Origin: Bifidobacterium breve
Lineage (GTDB): Bacteria > Actinomycetota > Acidimicrobiia > Acidimicrobiales > Acidimicrobilacustridaceae
Length of the DNA: 64,000 bases
Direction: 5' to 3'
NCBI GenBank assembly: GCA_945878725.1
Contig: CAMCTY010000003.1
Span: forward strand, 62,001-126,000
Of the stretch, positions 45,367-54,192 are shown in pieces. The notes beneath the pieces were generated by a model. It saw nothing but the letters and a program-made list of their open reading frames with translations. It made no database searches and was not told the DNA's origin. Numbering within the stretch: position 1 is the stretch's first letter; each line of letters opens with the position of its first letter. Position numbers and translations under genes: made by a program.

Positions 45367-45795
45367 TCACGCGTCGGCGAACACGAAGAGCAGTTCGGTC
45401 TCGCATGCTGTCTCGCCCCCGACGTGTGCGCGCCCCGCGCCCTTACCGGCCCGGGCTGACATACGACCGAGGGTGACCTCTAGCTCGAGCACGTCGCCGG
45501 GCACGACCTGACGACGGAATCGCGATTTTTCGACACCACCGAACAGAGGGAGCTTGCCGGCAAACTTTGCGTCGCTGAGAACGGCGTAGGCCCCGAGTTG
45601 AGCGATCGCCTCGAGCATCAGAACACCGGGGAGGGTGGGACGACCAGGAAAGTGGCCGGCGAAGAAGTACTCATCGCCCGTCAGTCGCCAGATGCCTTTG
45701 GCGCTTTCGCCGATTACGAGGTCGGTCACCTCGTCGAGGAGCAAGAAGGGTGCGCGGTGCGGAAGGACATCGGCTGGGGCGGGGAAGGCACTCAT
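45367..45795 (-). CDS. fabZ: 3-hydroxyacyl-[ACP] dehydratase FabZ-like
   Basis: The 142-residue hot-dog fold protein has LPHRAPFLLLDEV and the catalytic motif GHFPGRPTLPGVLMLEA, with the essential His and Glu. It dehydrates hydroxyacyl-ACP, providing the step between FabG and the InhA-type reductase. It is on the strand opposite the fab operon, but adjacent, and coupled to bcp by an ATGA overlap. Confidence 0.93.
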   Translation of the reverse strand: MSAFPAPADVLPHRAPFLLLDEVTDLVIGESAKGIWRLTGDEYFFAGHFPGRPTLPGVLMLEAIAQLGAYAVLSDAKFAGKLPLFGGVEKSRFRRQVVPGDVLELEVTLGRMSARAGKGAGRAHVGGETACETELLFVFADA

Positions 45796-46256
45796 GCCTT
45801 GAGCGCCTTCAGAAGATTGGTCGGGGTGTTCTTGGGGCTGACCTTATACCAGGCCTGCTCCACAATCCCTTTCTCGTCGATCAGGAACGCCGAACGCACG
45901 ATTCCCATGTACTTCTTTCCGTACATGCTCTTCTCGCCCCAAACGCCGAATGCGTCGGCGACGGCGTGATCCTCGTCGGAGAGCAAGGTGAATCCGAGCG
46001 AGTACGTGTCATCGAACTTCTTCAGTTTCGCCGGCAGATCGGGGCTGATCCCGACGATTGCGGTCTCACCGATATCGCCGGCGATGTCGCGCAGGCCGCA
46101 GGACTGTGTCGTGCAGCCGGGTGTATCGGCTTTTGGGTAGAAGTACACGAGTACTTTCCCGCCCTTGTATCCAGAAAGCTTGACCGGAGTGCCATGTTGA
46201 TCGGGGAGGGTGAAGGCGGGGGCCTTGTCACCGGGGCTAAGCGTGATGTCGGTCAT
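45792..46256 (-). CDS. bcp: Thiol peroxidase, BCP/PrxQ type
   Basis: The 154-residue peroxiredoxin reduces hydroperoxides. The peroxidatic Cys lies in YPKADTPGCTTQSC, with the resolving Cys five residues later as in atypical two-cysteine PrxQ enzymes. N-terminal GDKAPAFTLPDQ and the AFGVWGEK loop match the family. It probably shares a transcript with fabZ. The 5' leader contains an octamer repeat and the terminator of the upstream HU gene. Confidence 0.94.
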   Translation of the reverse strand: MTDITLSPGDKAPAFTLPDQHGTPVKLSGYKGGKVLVYFYPKADTPGCTTQSCGLRDIAGDIGETAIVGISPDLPAKLKKFDDTYSLGFTLLSDEDHAVADAFGVWGEKSMYGKKYMGIVRSAFLIDEKGIVEQAWYKVSPKNTPTNLLKALKA

Positions 46257-46280
46257 GGGCCGAAACTAGTGCGCAGCCGG

Positions 46281-46310
46281 AGGTCCCGAGGTCCCGAGGT
46301 CCCGAGGTCC
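46281..46310. repeat. Short tandem octamer repeat upstream of bcp
   Basis: The unit AGGTCCCG is repeated 3.75 times without mismatch in the 5' region of bcp, between the HU terminator and the bcp start. It is the only such simple repeat noticed in the window. Slippage there could change the bcp leader length. Confidence 0.85.
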
Positions 46311-46318
46311 AGACGCGT

Positions 46319-46348
46319 AACGGGGAAGCGCCGAAGCGCTTCCCCGTT
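46319..46348 (-). terminator. Terminator hairpin of the HU gene
   Basis: A perfect 13-bp stem (AACGGGGAAGCGC with its complement) closes a four-base loop that reads TTCG on the minus strand, flanked by C and G: the very stable cUUCGg tetraloop. It lies 28 bases after the HU stop. There is no long T-run, which is common in high-GC actinobacteria. Confidence 0.75.
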
Positions 46349-46376
46349 TGCACAACTCTCGAAATGTACGAATGAC

Positions 46377-46661
46377 TTACTTGGCACCCTTGGCTGAAGC
46401 CTTGAGCTTCGAACCAGCGGTGACCTTCGCAGCCTTGCTGGCCGGAACCTGAATCGGCTCACCGGTCTGCGGGTTACGTGCGGTACGTGCCTTGCGGTCG
46501 GTCTGCTCGAAGCTAATGAAACCCGGAAGGGTCAGCTTCTCAGTTCCCTTGGCCACAATCTCGTGGCACACGTCTTCGAAGCCCTTGAGGGTCTTCTCGA
46601 CGTCGGACTTGGCCTGGCCGGTCCGTTCTGCAATCTCGGCGATGAGTTCGCTCTTGGTCAT
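46377..46661 (-). CDS. hupB: HU-family DNA-binding protein
   Basis: The 94-residue histone-like protein has the HU/IHF fold: MTKSELIAEIAERTG, a central TLPGFISFEQ, and the DNA-contacting arm KARTARNPQTGEPI followed by a Lys/Ala tail. It lacks the long Lys/Pro extension of mycobacterial HupB. The ATG at 46661 has AGGAGG six bases upstream; earlier in-frame codons are not used. About 180 bases separate it from glbO and probably contain its promoter. A strong terminator follows. Confidence 0.94.
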   Translation of the reverse strand: MTKSELIAEIAERTGQAKSDVEKTLKGFEDVCHEIVAKGTEKLTLPGFISFEQTDRKARTARNPQTGEPIQVPASKAAKVTAGSKLKASAKGAK

Positions 46662-46812
46662 GGAGTCCTCCTGTCGGCCCGGCCTGTCGGCCCAGCACGG
46701 AACGTTTCCCGGGCTAATCCCGGGAGATCGTGACGAACTCGGGCAGATCCACCCGATGCACAAGAGCATCGCGGGGATTCGGCTCCGGTTGGTGGATAGG
46801 CCGGATATTTCC

Positions 46813-46846
46813 TGAAAGATCATGCAAATAGATGCATGATCTTTCA
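46813..46846. repeat. Perfect 14-bp inverted repeat after glbO
   Basis: TGAAAGATCATGCA and its exact reverse complement are separated by six bases (AATAGA). One arm includes the glbO stop codon. The structure is AT-rich compared with its surroundings. It could terminate the trp-glbO transcript or act as an operator upstream of hupB; no T-run follows. Confidence 0.85.
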
Positions 46847-47254
46847 ATCGGTCTCGGGCACGTTGATCATGTGAGCGGCGGCCATCGAGAAATAGGCGAG
46901 CATCCGCGCCTCGTCTTCCTCAGATAACTCGCCAGCTTCGACGGCAACACCAACCGAAATCGCCATGTGCCGGAACCAGGCTTCGCGCTCGGCCTCACCG
47001 ATACTGAACTCGGCATGACGCATCCGAAGGCGCGGATGTCCGCGCGTATCGCCGTAGGTGGTGGGGCCACCCCAGTACTGCACGAGGAAAAGGGTCAGTC
47101 GCTGGCGGGCGCCGTCAATGTCGTCGGCCGGATAGAGCGGGCCCAGATACGGATCGACGACGACCGCCTCGTAGAACCGGTCGACGAGGCGCTCGAAAAA
47201 CGCCACGCCGTCGACACGGTCGAAGAGTGGCTGCTCGAGAGGAATCTTGACCAT
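46844..47254 (-). CDS. glbO: Group II truncated hemoglobin (HbO-like)
   Basis: The 136-residue globin has the proximal histidine in LRMRHAEF, Tyr at B10 in DRFYEAVVVD, and Trp G8 in REAWFRHM, all marks of group II truncated hemoglobins such as M. tuberculosis GlbO. Proposed roles are oxygen delivery, peroxide or nitric oxide chemistry at the membrane. Its ATG lies three bases after the trpA stop, so it is at the end of the trp operon. Length is typical. Confidence 0.93.
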   Translation of the reverse strand: MVKIPLEQPLFDRVDGVAFFERLVDRFYEAVVVDPYLGPLYPADDIDGARQRLTLFLVQYWGGPTTYGDTRGHPRLRMRHAEFSIGEAEREAWFRHMAISVGVAVEAGELSEEDEARMLAYFSMAAAHMINVPETD

Positions 47255-47257
47255 TGC

Positions 47258-48088
47258 TCAGCCGGCGTCGAGCGCGGCGCGGATCTCGGCGATGAAAGCC
47301 CCGGCGCCGGCGGCGCCAACACCCTCGAGTACACGCCGCATCAACGCCGACCCGATGACGACGCCGTCGGCCTCGGCACAGATCTCGACAGCCTGCTTCG
47401 CATTGGAGATACCCACACCCACAAGGACCGGCTTGTCCGTGATTGCCTTGAGCCGCTTCGCAATGACCAGCGATGACGACGCGAGTGCGTCGCGCTCCCC
47501 CGTCACGCCAAGAAGGCCGACGGCGTAGACGAAACCTCGTGAACGCGCCACTACGCGCGGCAGCCGCTCATCCGGCGCCGTGGGTGCGGCGAGCAGCACC
47601 GTTTCGACGCCGGCGGCATCTGCCGCTGTCGCCCAAGGACCTACTTCTTCAAGGGGAAGATCAGGGAGAATCGCCGCAGAGACACCGGCGGCAGCCAGCG
47701 ATTGAGCGAACCGCTCGTGTCCCATATGGAACGCAAGGTTGTAATACGTCATAACCGCGATCGGCACGCCTGCATCAATCGTGCGGAGCTCGTCGAAGAT
47801 CGTGACCGGCGTGGCCCCGGATCGAAGTGCCAGTTCACTCGCCTCTTGGATGATGGGACCATCCATCACCGGGTCGGAGAAGGGAACGCCAATTTCGATG
47901 GCGTCGGCACCGGCATCGGCGACCGCCCGAACAATGTCGGCCCAATCGTCACCGAGACCACCTGTTACATACGGAACCAGCAATTTGCGGCCGGCATCGC
48001 GACTGGAGCGGAGCGCTGCCTCGAGAGTGCCGTATTCAGTAGGTGCATCAGGAATGGCGAGGCCTTCGTCAAGAGCTGACGGACTCAT
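47258..48088 (-). CDS. trpA: Tryptophan synthase alpha chain
   Basis: TrpA cleaves indole-glycerol phosphate to indole for the beta chain. The 276-residue TIM barrel has [11 protein letters not shown], the catalytic Glu in [11 protein letters not shown](VMDGP), Asp in LPDLPLEE and a phosphate-binding GVGISNAKQ loop. It overlaps trpB by an ATGA junction. Length is standard; no anomalies. Confidence 0.97.
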   Translation of the reverse strand: MSPSALDEGLAIPDAPTEYGTLEAALRSSRDAGRKLLVPYVTGGLGDDWADIVRAVADAGADAIEIGVPFSDPVMDGPIIQEASELALRSGATPVTIFDELRTIDAGVPIAVMTYYNLAFHMGHERFAQSLAAAGVSAAILPDLPLEEVGPWATAADAAGVETVLLAAPTAPDERLPRVVARSRGFVYAVGLLGVTGERDALASSSLVIAKRLKAITDKPVLVGVGISNAKQAVEICAEADGVVIGSALMRRVLEGVGAAGAGAFIAEIRAALDAG

Positions 48089-49242
48089 CCAAGAATCTCC
48101 ATCATCTGGCCGACGTCTTTGTCGCCACGACCCGACATGTTCAACAGGACGGTCTTGCCCGCGAGCTTGGCCCGATCACGACTGATCCACGCGAGCGCGT
48201 GGGCCGGTTCGAGTGCCGGAATGATTCCTTCGGTACGGCTGAGCAACTGGAACGCCTCGATGACTTCGGCGTCGGTTACCTGCTCGTAGGTCGCACGACC
48301 AATTGACGCCAGGTGTGAATGCTCGGGGCCGACACCCGGGTAGTCGAGACCGGCCGAAATCGAATGCGCTTCCTGAACCTGACCAAACTCGTCCTGCATG
48401 AGATAGCTCTTCATTCCGTGGACGACGCCGGGTACGCCACGACCGACCGCGGCACCGCCAGCAGGTTCGACGCCTACAAGTTCGGCATCGGTGTCGGCAA
48501 AGCCGGAGAAAATACCGATCGCGTTCGAGCCGCCACCCACACAGGCGGTCACGATGTCAGGGACACCGCCATCGAGCAGCGCCTCGCACTGTTCGCGAGC
48601 TTCGAGTCCGATGACAGTGTGGAACTCGCGCACCATCCATGGGTACGGGTGCGGGCCCATGACCGAGCCGAGGCAGTAATGCGTTGTCTCAACTGTGGCG
48701 ACCCAATCGCGCATGGCTTCGTTGACGGCGTCCTTGAGTGTGCGACTTCCCGACATCGCCGGAACGACCTCGGCTCCGAGTAGACGCATGCGGAAGACGT
48801 TGAGCGCTTGACGCTCGATGTCGACCTCACCCATGTACACCATGCATTCCATACCAAGAAGAGCGGCCACGGTCGCGGAAGCGACTCCGTGTTGACCGGC
48901 ACCTGTCTCGGCGACAAGACGCTTCTTGCCCATCCGACGGGCCAGTAGGCCTTGGCCCAGGACGTTGTTGATCTTGTGGCTGCCCGTGTGGTTCAGGTCT
49001 TCCCGCTTGAGCAACACCCGAACGCCGAGTTCGGCCGACAGCCGGTGACATTCCGTCAATGGTGACGGGCGGCCGGCATAATCGGCCAACAGGCCGTCAA
49101 GCTCCGCGCGAAACAAAGGGTCGGCCCAAGCCTCACGAAATGCTTCTTCGAGTTCCTGACAGGCAGGAACCAGCGTTTCGGGGACGTAACGACCACCGAA
49201 CTCACCGAAACGACCGCTTGATGTAGGCGCTGCAAGAGCCAT
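48085..49242 (-). CDS. trpB: Tryptophan synthase beta chain
   Basis: TrpB joins indole and serine with pyridoxal phosphate. The 385-residue protein has [15 protein letters not shown] at the N-terminus, the cofactor lysine in [16 protein letters not shown] and the phosphate-binding GGGSNAIG. It is the TrpB1 type that partners TrpA. An AGAGAGG ribosome site lies nine bases before the ATG. It lies 51 bases downstream of trpF. Confidence 0.97.
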   Translation of the reverse strand: MALAAPTSSGRFGEFGGRYVPETLVPACQELEEAFREAWADPLFRAELDGLLADYAGRPSPLTECHRLSAELGVRVLLKREDLNHTGSHKINNVLGQGLLARRMGKKRLVAETGAGQHGVASATVAALLGMECMVYMGEVDIERQALNVFRMRLLGAEVVPAMSGSRTLKDAVNEAMRDWVATVETTHYCLGSVMGPHPYPWMVREFHTVIGLEAREQCEALLDGGVPDIVTACVGGGSNAIGIFSGFADTDAELVGVEPAGGAAVGRGVPGVVHGMKSYLMQDEFGQVQEAHSISAGLDYPGVGPEHSHLASIGRATYEQVTDAEVIEAFQLLSRTEGIIPALEPAHALAWISRDRAKLAGKTVLLNMSGRGDKDVGQMMEILG

Positions 49243-49293
49243 GAAAACTGACCTCTCTCCACAAGGGATGCCCGACGGCGGGCTTTCCCGAGG

Positions 49294-49926
49294 CTACGCC
49301 GGGCGCACGTCGGGGGGGAACTCGGAAAGAGCAGTTCTTGCATTTGCGATGAAGCGGCGCACCATCACGGGATCTTTGACCCCTGACGAAGACTCGACGC
49401 CACTGGCCACATCGACTCCCCACGGGCGGACGGTTTCGATCGCCATGGCGACATTCTCGGAATCCAGACCGCCGGCGAGAATCACTCGGCGGGATTCGAC
49501 CAGCGAACCGATGCCGGACCAGTCGAAGGTCTCACCCGATCCGGGAGAAGGAGAATCGAGGAGGATGGCATCGACGTCGTACTCGTCGAGCCGTTCGAGG
49601 CGAGGATCGTCGACGGTGAATGCCTGCACTAGGAACGGCACGCGGCGACGCAAAAGCGCAACGTCGGCGGGCGTTTCCTGACCGTGGAGTTGCACCCCGC
49701 GCAGACCGGCGAGTTCCACGATCTCGAGGATGCGCCCGGGGACCTCGTTACGAAAGACGCCCACTGTCACGACATCGGTCGGCAGTTCGAGCGTCATCAT
49801 CCGCAATGCTTCGGGATCTACTTGCCGTTTCGACGCAGCGAGTACGAAACCGATCGCGTCTGCCCCCATCGCCACAGCGAAGAGGGCATCTTTGGCATTG
49901 GTGATTCCGCAGATCTTTACGAACAT
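49294..49926 (-). CDS. trpF: Phosphoribosylanthranilate isomerase
   Basis: TrpF performs the Amadori rearrangement in tryptophan synthesis. The 210-residue barrel starts FVKICGITN with the catalytic Cys and has the catalytic Asp and glycine-rich phosphate loop in the C-terminal part (LAGGLDSENV, GVDVASGVESS). Many actinobacteria lack trpF and use the bifunctional PriA; here the dedicated gene lies between trpC and trpB, so HisA at 56.5 kb need not do both jobs. Confidence 0.95.
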   Translation of the reverse strand: MFVKICGITNAKDALFAVAMGADAIGFVLAASKRQVDPEALRMMTLELPTDVVTVGVFRNEVPGRILEIVELAGLRGVQLHGQETPADVALLRRRVPFLVQAFTVDDPRLERLDEYDVDAILLDSPSPGSGETFDWSGIGSLVESRRVILAGGLDSENVAMAIETVRPWGVDVASGVESSSGVKDPVMVRRFIANARTALSEFPPDVRPA

Positions 49927-49972
49927 CCTTCATCACGCTACCGCTGCATTCCTCCGGAACCGGGGAGCGCTA

Positions 49973-50761
49973 TCAGCGGGCCGAGCGAAGTGCCGCCACA
50001 CCGGCGAGCGGATCACCGGAGGTGACGAGATGCTCTCCGACGAGAACAGCGTGATATCCCGCCCGGGAGAGAACAGCGGCGTCGGCGGGCCCGGTGATAC
50101 CGGATTCGGCGACGCGCACGACGCCATCAGGCATCTGGGGCGCCATTCGAACGGCACGGGCTGTGTCGACCTCGAACGTGACGAGGTCGCGCTGGTTCAC
50201 ACCAACAAGGTCGGCCCCAGCGGCAATCGCCCGAGCTAGTTCCGCTTCGTCATGGATCTCGACCAGCGCATCGAAACCGATGGAGTGCGCAAGAGCAAGG
50301 AAAGAGCAGAGCTCCTCCTGATCGAGAGCCGCCGCAATCAACAGCACACAATCGGCCCCCATAAGCCGCGCGTCACACACGTCGTGAGCACTGACCGTGA
50401 AGTCCTTCCTCAGGACGGGCAACAAGCAGGCTTCCTTCGCCGAGCGGAGATCGTGGATTGATCCTCCGAAGTAATCGACATCAGTGAGGACCGAAAGGCA
50501 CGCGGCCCCGCCGAGTTCGTAGCTTCGTGCGAGTTGGCTCGCATCAAGTCCAGGTGCGAGTTCACCCTTCGACGGCGATCTGCGTTTGATCTCGGCGATA
50601 ACCGCTACCTCGCCACCAGCACTGACCGCTTCCAGCGCCTGACGAAAACCGCGCGCCGGCGCAACGGACATCGCCCTCTCAACAAGTTCGTCGAGAGGGC
50701 GATCGTCGCGAGCTGCCGTCGCACGGTGGGCGGCAAGTATTCGGTCGAGATAGGTCTTCAG
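49973..50761 (-). CDS. trpC: Indole-3-glycerol phosphate synthase, probable CTG start
   Basis: TrpC closes the indole ring. Motifs: AEIKRRSPSKG, the catalytic lysine in LRKDFTV, and VGVNQRDL. The first ordinary start (ATG, 50671) would give 232 residues and cut off the first helix. The same frame continues upstream with a family-like N-terminus (TYLDRILAAHRATAA) and reaches CTG at 50761, overlapping the monooxygenase stop as CTGA, the analogue of the ATGA junctions elsewhere here. No ATG, GTG or TTG exists in frame between there and the upstream stop codon. This gives 262 residues, the usual length. The CTG start is inference; the extended N-terminus is strongly supported. Confidence 0.88.
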   Translation of the reverse strand: MKTYLDRILAAHRATAARDDRPLDELVERAMSVAPARGFRQALEAVSAGGEVAVIAEIKRRSPSKGELAPGLDASQLARSYELGGAACLSVLTDVDYFGGSIHDLRSAKEACLLPVLRKDFTVSAHDVCDARLMGADCVLLIAAALDQEELCSFLALAHSIGFDALVEIHDEAELARAIAAGADLVGVNQRDLVTFEVDTARAVRMAPQMPDGVVRVAESGITGPADAAVLSRAGYHAVLVGEHLVTSGDPLAGVAALRSAR

Positions 50762-51072
50762 CGCGGAAGACCCTTTGCCTTTGCGGTCGGCGTTGCCATG
50801 ACCATCATCGGCGGTTCGGCCATCAGCGGGGTGAGCACACCGAACAGGGCACCCATCGCTTCACTGCCACCGTGAATTCCGAGGGCTTCGCTATCGGTGT
50901 AGAGCTCGAAGATCCAGACGGTATTTTCGTCACCGGCATCAAGATGGAACGAATAGATGAGCGTTCCACCCTCCGATTCCACCGTCGGGAGCATCGTCTC
51001 GAGAGCGGCGACACCTTCGTCGCGCTTGCCGGGCTGGAACACCATCTTTACGAACAGCGATGTTTGGCTCAT
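50758..51072 (-). CDS. Antibiotic-biosynthesis-monooxygenase-fold protein
   Basis: The 104-residue protein has the ABM dimeric ferredoxin-like fold: FVKMVFQPGKRDEGVAAL, SFHLDAGDENTVWIFELY and a final helix-strand with MAEPPMM. Such proteins are small quinone or haem-type monooxygenases or stress proteins; the function here is unknown. It lies inside the trp cluster, and its stop overlaps the inferred trpC start, so it may serve translational coupling. The Met-rich C-terminus is a minor oddity. Confidence 0.8.
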   Translation of the reverse strand: MSQTSLFVKMVFQPGKRDEGVAALETMLPTVESEGGTLIYSFHLDAGDENTVWIFELYTDSEALGIHGGSEAMGALFGVLTPLMAEPPMMVMATPTAKAKGLPR

Positions 51073-51096
51073 GGCTCGAAATACTAGGCGATCAGT

Positions 51097-51657
51097 TCAG
51101 GATTCGCGTTCGGATTGCAGGCTCCGGGAAATCGCTACAGCAGGTGCCGCCAAAAATCCGATGATGGCGACAACCACGCCAGCGACACCGAGAGCCAGCG
51201 CAAATCCGATCTGCGCGATCGCCCCCACGATGACCATCGCTAGGCCGATGGCAAGACAGATCGCCGGCGCCATCTGTACCGATCGTTCCATCCGGACTGC
51301 GTTGGTGGGGGTGTCGTCGAGAAGGGCGGCATAGTCGGTGTCATCGTCGTCATAGGGGACGAAGTCGTATTGGGCCGGCGCCGGACCGGTCGCAGTGTTT
51401 GGCCCGAAGGTCGAACCGCCAAGGAGCATGTCGTCGTACGACTTACGCTTCGCCGGGTCCCCGAGCACCGTCCAAGCCTGATTGATGCGCTGCATCTCTC
51501 GTTCGTTCTCTTGTCGCTTGGCACTCGTGGCTGTGGTGTGGAAATCAGGATGATGATCCCGCGCCAGCTTGAGATATGCCTTGCGAACGGCATCCGACGA
51601 TGCCGAGGAGTCGACCCCGAGGGTCTCGTAGTGCGTCGGCGAACCGTGGGCGGCCAT
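51097..51657 (-). CDS. J-domain membrane protein
   Basis: The 186-residue protein has an N-terminal J domain (residues 9-77) with HYETLGVDSSAS, the HPD tripeptide in DHHPDF and RINQAWTVLGDP. An acidic linker follows (YDDDDTDYAALLDD), then two hydrophobic segments (about 127-146 and 148-170). It should present DnaK to a membrane client. No other chaperone domain is present, so it is not the main DnaJ. It starts two bases after the ygfZ stop. Confidence 0.85.
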   Translation of the reverse strand: MAAHGSPTHYETLGVDSSASSDAVRKAYLKLARDHHPDFHTTATSAKRQENEREMQRINQAWTVLGDPAKRKSYDDMLLGGSTFGPNTATGPAPAQYDFVPYDDDDTDYAALLDDTPTNAVRMERSVQMAPAICLAIGLAMVIVGAIAQIGFALALGVAGVVVAIIGFLAAPAVAISRSLQSERES

Positions 51658-51659
51658 GA

Positions 51660-52610
51660 TCAGCGCCGGTCCAACGGATCAACGATGACGCCCGTCATCG
51701 CAACGCCGCCGGAAAGAATCTGAACCGCCGAGCCGATCTCGGCCGCTCGCGCCACAGGCGCAAGCACCAAGGCCGGGTGGAGCTCGCCAAGACACGGAGC
51801 GGCGCTCGTGACTGTTCCGATCACGGTGTCGCCCTGCCGGATCTCGTCCCCCAGCGATGGGCCACTCCCGATGTCGTAACCGTTCTCCACCTCGATGAGT
51901 CGCACAGGGCGCGGCACGTTGCCCCCACGGCTGTCGATGCGAGCCACGAGTTCCTGACCGGTGTAGCAGCCCTTGGTGAAGCTGACCGAGGCCTCGATTG
52001 CCCACGCACCGGCTTCGCCGGGAATGGTTTCGTCAGTCAGTTCGGCTCCGAGAGAGGGCACGCCGTGTGTTATCCGATGGCGCTCAAGTGATGCCGGTGA
52101 CACAACGGCGTTGTCGACGTACTTCGCCGCCGCGCCCTCGCCAACGGCGAGGAGGAGGTCCGATCCGGCAACGCCCGGGCCTACCGGGAAACCACGGAGC
52201 ACATCGGGGTGATCTTCCATGCCGAATTTCGGCGTCAACGGATCCCAGCGATTACACACGAGAGCCCATGTCTGCGGTTCGCTGATGGTTGCGTCGGTTC
52301 GCAGGAGAAATCGCCGCAATCGGGCAAGAAGTACGTCGCCAAAACCGGGTTCCACCTCGAGGCGGAAATCGTCGTCGGCAAGACGATGAACCCGAAGCCA
52401 TGCGCTCACTTTGCCGTTCGGCTGAAGGATGAACGACCACGCACTCGTGCCAGACATCGCCATGACGTCCTGGCTCAGCTGCCCTTGGAGATAGCGGCCG
52501 GCATCGGGCCCCTGCACAGAGATGACCTCGCGTCCGACGATCGCTCCCGCACCCGTCCCGTTCAAGGCATCGAACCCGTCACGGATCTCGTCAATCGTCC
52601 AAGTAGTCAT
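51660..52610 (-). CDS. ygfZ: Folate-binding YgfZ/GcvT-like protein
   Basis: The 316-residue protein has the YgfZ signature KGCYTGQELVAR near residue 228, an N-terminal GPDAGRYLQGQLSQDV and a C-terminal beta-barrel domain, as in GcvT. YgfZ uses tetrahydrofolate and assists iron-sulfur cluster proteins such as MiaB. The gene is in the trp cluster but metabolically unrelated. It lies 54 bases downstream of trpE. Confidence 0.92.
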   Translation of the reverse strand: MTTWTIDEIRDGFDALNGTGAGAIVGREVISVQGPDAGRYLQGQLSQDVMAMSGTSAWSFILQPNGKVSAWLRVHRLADDDFRLEVEPGFGDVLLARLRRFLLRTDATISEPQTWALVCNRWDPLTPKFGMEDHPDVLRGFPVGPGVAGSDLLLAVGEGAAAKYVDNAVVSPASLERHRITHGVPSLGAELTDETIPGEAGAWAIEASVSFTKGCYTGQELVARIDSRGGNVPRPVRLIEVENGYDIGSGPSLGDEIRQGDTVIGTVTSAAPCLGELHPALVLAPVARAAEIGSAVQILSGGVAMTGVIVDPLDRR

Positions 52611-52664
52611 GGCCCAAGTGTCGCAGCCCGAGGAGTCGATTGCAGCACCAACCGATCGAACCGC

Positions 52665-54188
52665 TCAGGAGTGAGGTCGGCCCCGACGCTGCGCCGTCAT
52701 CTTTCGGGCACCGTCGACCGCGCTGAGCAATGCCCGCGCCTTGTTGTGACATTCGAGATCTTCGTGCTCAGCAACACTGTCGACGACGATGCCCGCGCCC
52801 GCCTGAACGTGCGCCATTCCGTCGGCGCCGACGACAAGGGTGCGGATCGCAATTGCCGTGTCGATTGTTCCCGAGAAATCGATATACCCCACGACACCGG
52901 CATAGGGACCGCGCTTTATCGGTTCGAGTTCATCAATGATCTGCATCGCGCGAACCTTTGGCGCACCCGAAACTGTTCCCGCCGGAAGCGTCGCTCGGAG
53001 GACATCGATCGGCGTTCGTCCCGGAGCCAGTTCACCTGAAACCTGCGAGGTGAGATGCATCACGTGGCTGTAACGCTCGAGAACCATCATCTCGTCGACC
53101 TGTTCGGTTCCGAACGAGACGACTCTTCCCACATCGTTGCGAGCCAGATCGATGAGCATCACGTGCTCGGCCAGTTCCTTCGGATGCTCACGAAGTTCTG
53201 CTCCGAGACGGCGATCTTCCTCGTCGGTCGCTCCGCGACGTCGGGTCCCTGCGATCGGTCGGGAAATGACACGACCGTCGACGAGTTTCACCATCGGTTC
53301 AGGTGACGATCCGGCCAGGCTGAGCGCTTCGGTGCGCAGGAAGTACATGTACGGGCTTGGGTTGACCTGACGGAGCACTCGGTAGAAATCAAATGGATCT
53401 GCGTCGAGCTGGAATGAGAAACGCTGCGACAGAACGACCTGGAAAATGTCGCCGGCGAGAATGTGTTCCTTCGCCGCGGCGACAGCTGCGGCGTATTGCG
53501 CCGTCGACATCGACGAGCTGACCGCCGGAAGCACTGGTTCGGCCGGAGGGGGCAGCACCATCGGTTCGTCGAGCGGCTTCGCTCCATCCACTGCGAGTTG
53601 ATCGAGGCGGACGATGGCTTCGTCGTAGAGACGATCAAGTTCGTCGCGTCCGGCTCCGGCGGGAACGAGGACGTTCTCGATCAGCGTCACCCGCTGACGA
53701 AAATGATCGAATGCTGCGAGCTGACCGATGATCGACATGACGGCATCGGGATAACCCGTGGCATCGTGCGGAATCGAGGGAAGGTGTTCGACCTCGCGAA
53801 CAACGTCGTAACCGAGATAGCCGACGACGCCGCCATGCAACGGCGGAAGTTCATCGAGAATCGGTGAGCGGTAACGCTCAAGGATCCACTCAATCGCCGC
53901 GAGGATCCCTTTGTCGCGCGGCATCTCGGCGGGCAGATCACCTTCGACCGACAGGACTCCGTCGCTGAGGACCAGAGTCGCGAGGGGATTCCGCCCGAGA
54001 AATGACCAACGGCTCCAACGCTCACCGTGTTCCACCGATTCAAAGAGGAAACCCGGTTGATCGTCGCCACAGAGACGCGCGAATGCAGCCACCGGCGTGA
54101 TCAGGTCGGCCAGAAGTTCTCGCCACACGGGAACAACTGTGTGGGTTTGCGCCAAAGAGTGGAACTCGTCGCGAGTCGGCTTATGCAT
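52665..54188 (-). CDS. trpE: Anthranilate synthase component I
   Basis: TrpE makes anthranilate from chorismate with ammonia from TrpG. The 507-residue protein has the N-terminal feedback region with FLFESVEHGERWSRWSFLG, and the chorismate-binding core IFQVVLSQRF, the RPIAGTRRRG loop, LIDLARNDVGRV, VMHLTSQVSGEL and TVSGAPKVRAM. The ATG at 54188 is four bases after the hisI stop; an open frame across hisI is not used. TrpG and TrpD are not in the window. Confidence 0.96.
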   Translation of the reverse strand: MHKPTRDEFHSLAQTHTVVPVWRELLADLITPVAAFARLCGDDQPGFLFESVEHGERWSRWSFLGRNPLATLVLSDGVLSVEGDLPAEMPRDKGILAAIEWILERYRSPILDELPPLHGGVVGYLGYDVVREVEHLPSIPHDATGYPDAVMSIIGQLAAFDHFRQRVTLIENVLVPAGAGRDELDRLYDEAIVRLDQLAVDGAKPLDEPMVLPPPAEPVLPAVSSSMSTAQYAAAVAAAKEHILAGDIFQVVLSQRFSFQLDADPFDFYRVLRQVNPSPYMYFLRTEALSLAGSSPEPMVKLVDGRVISRPIAGTRRRGATDEEDRRLGAELREHPKELAEHVMLIDLARNDVGRVVSFGTEQVDEMMVLERYSHVMHLTSQVSGELAPGRTPIDVLRATLPAGTVSGAPKVRAMQIIDELEPIKRGPYAGVVGYIDFSGTIDTAIAIRTLVVGADGMAHVQAGAGIVVDSVAEHEDLECHNKARALLSAVDGARKMTAQRRGRPHS

Positions 54189-54192
54189 TGGT

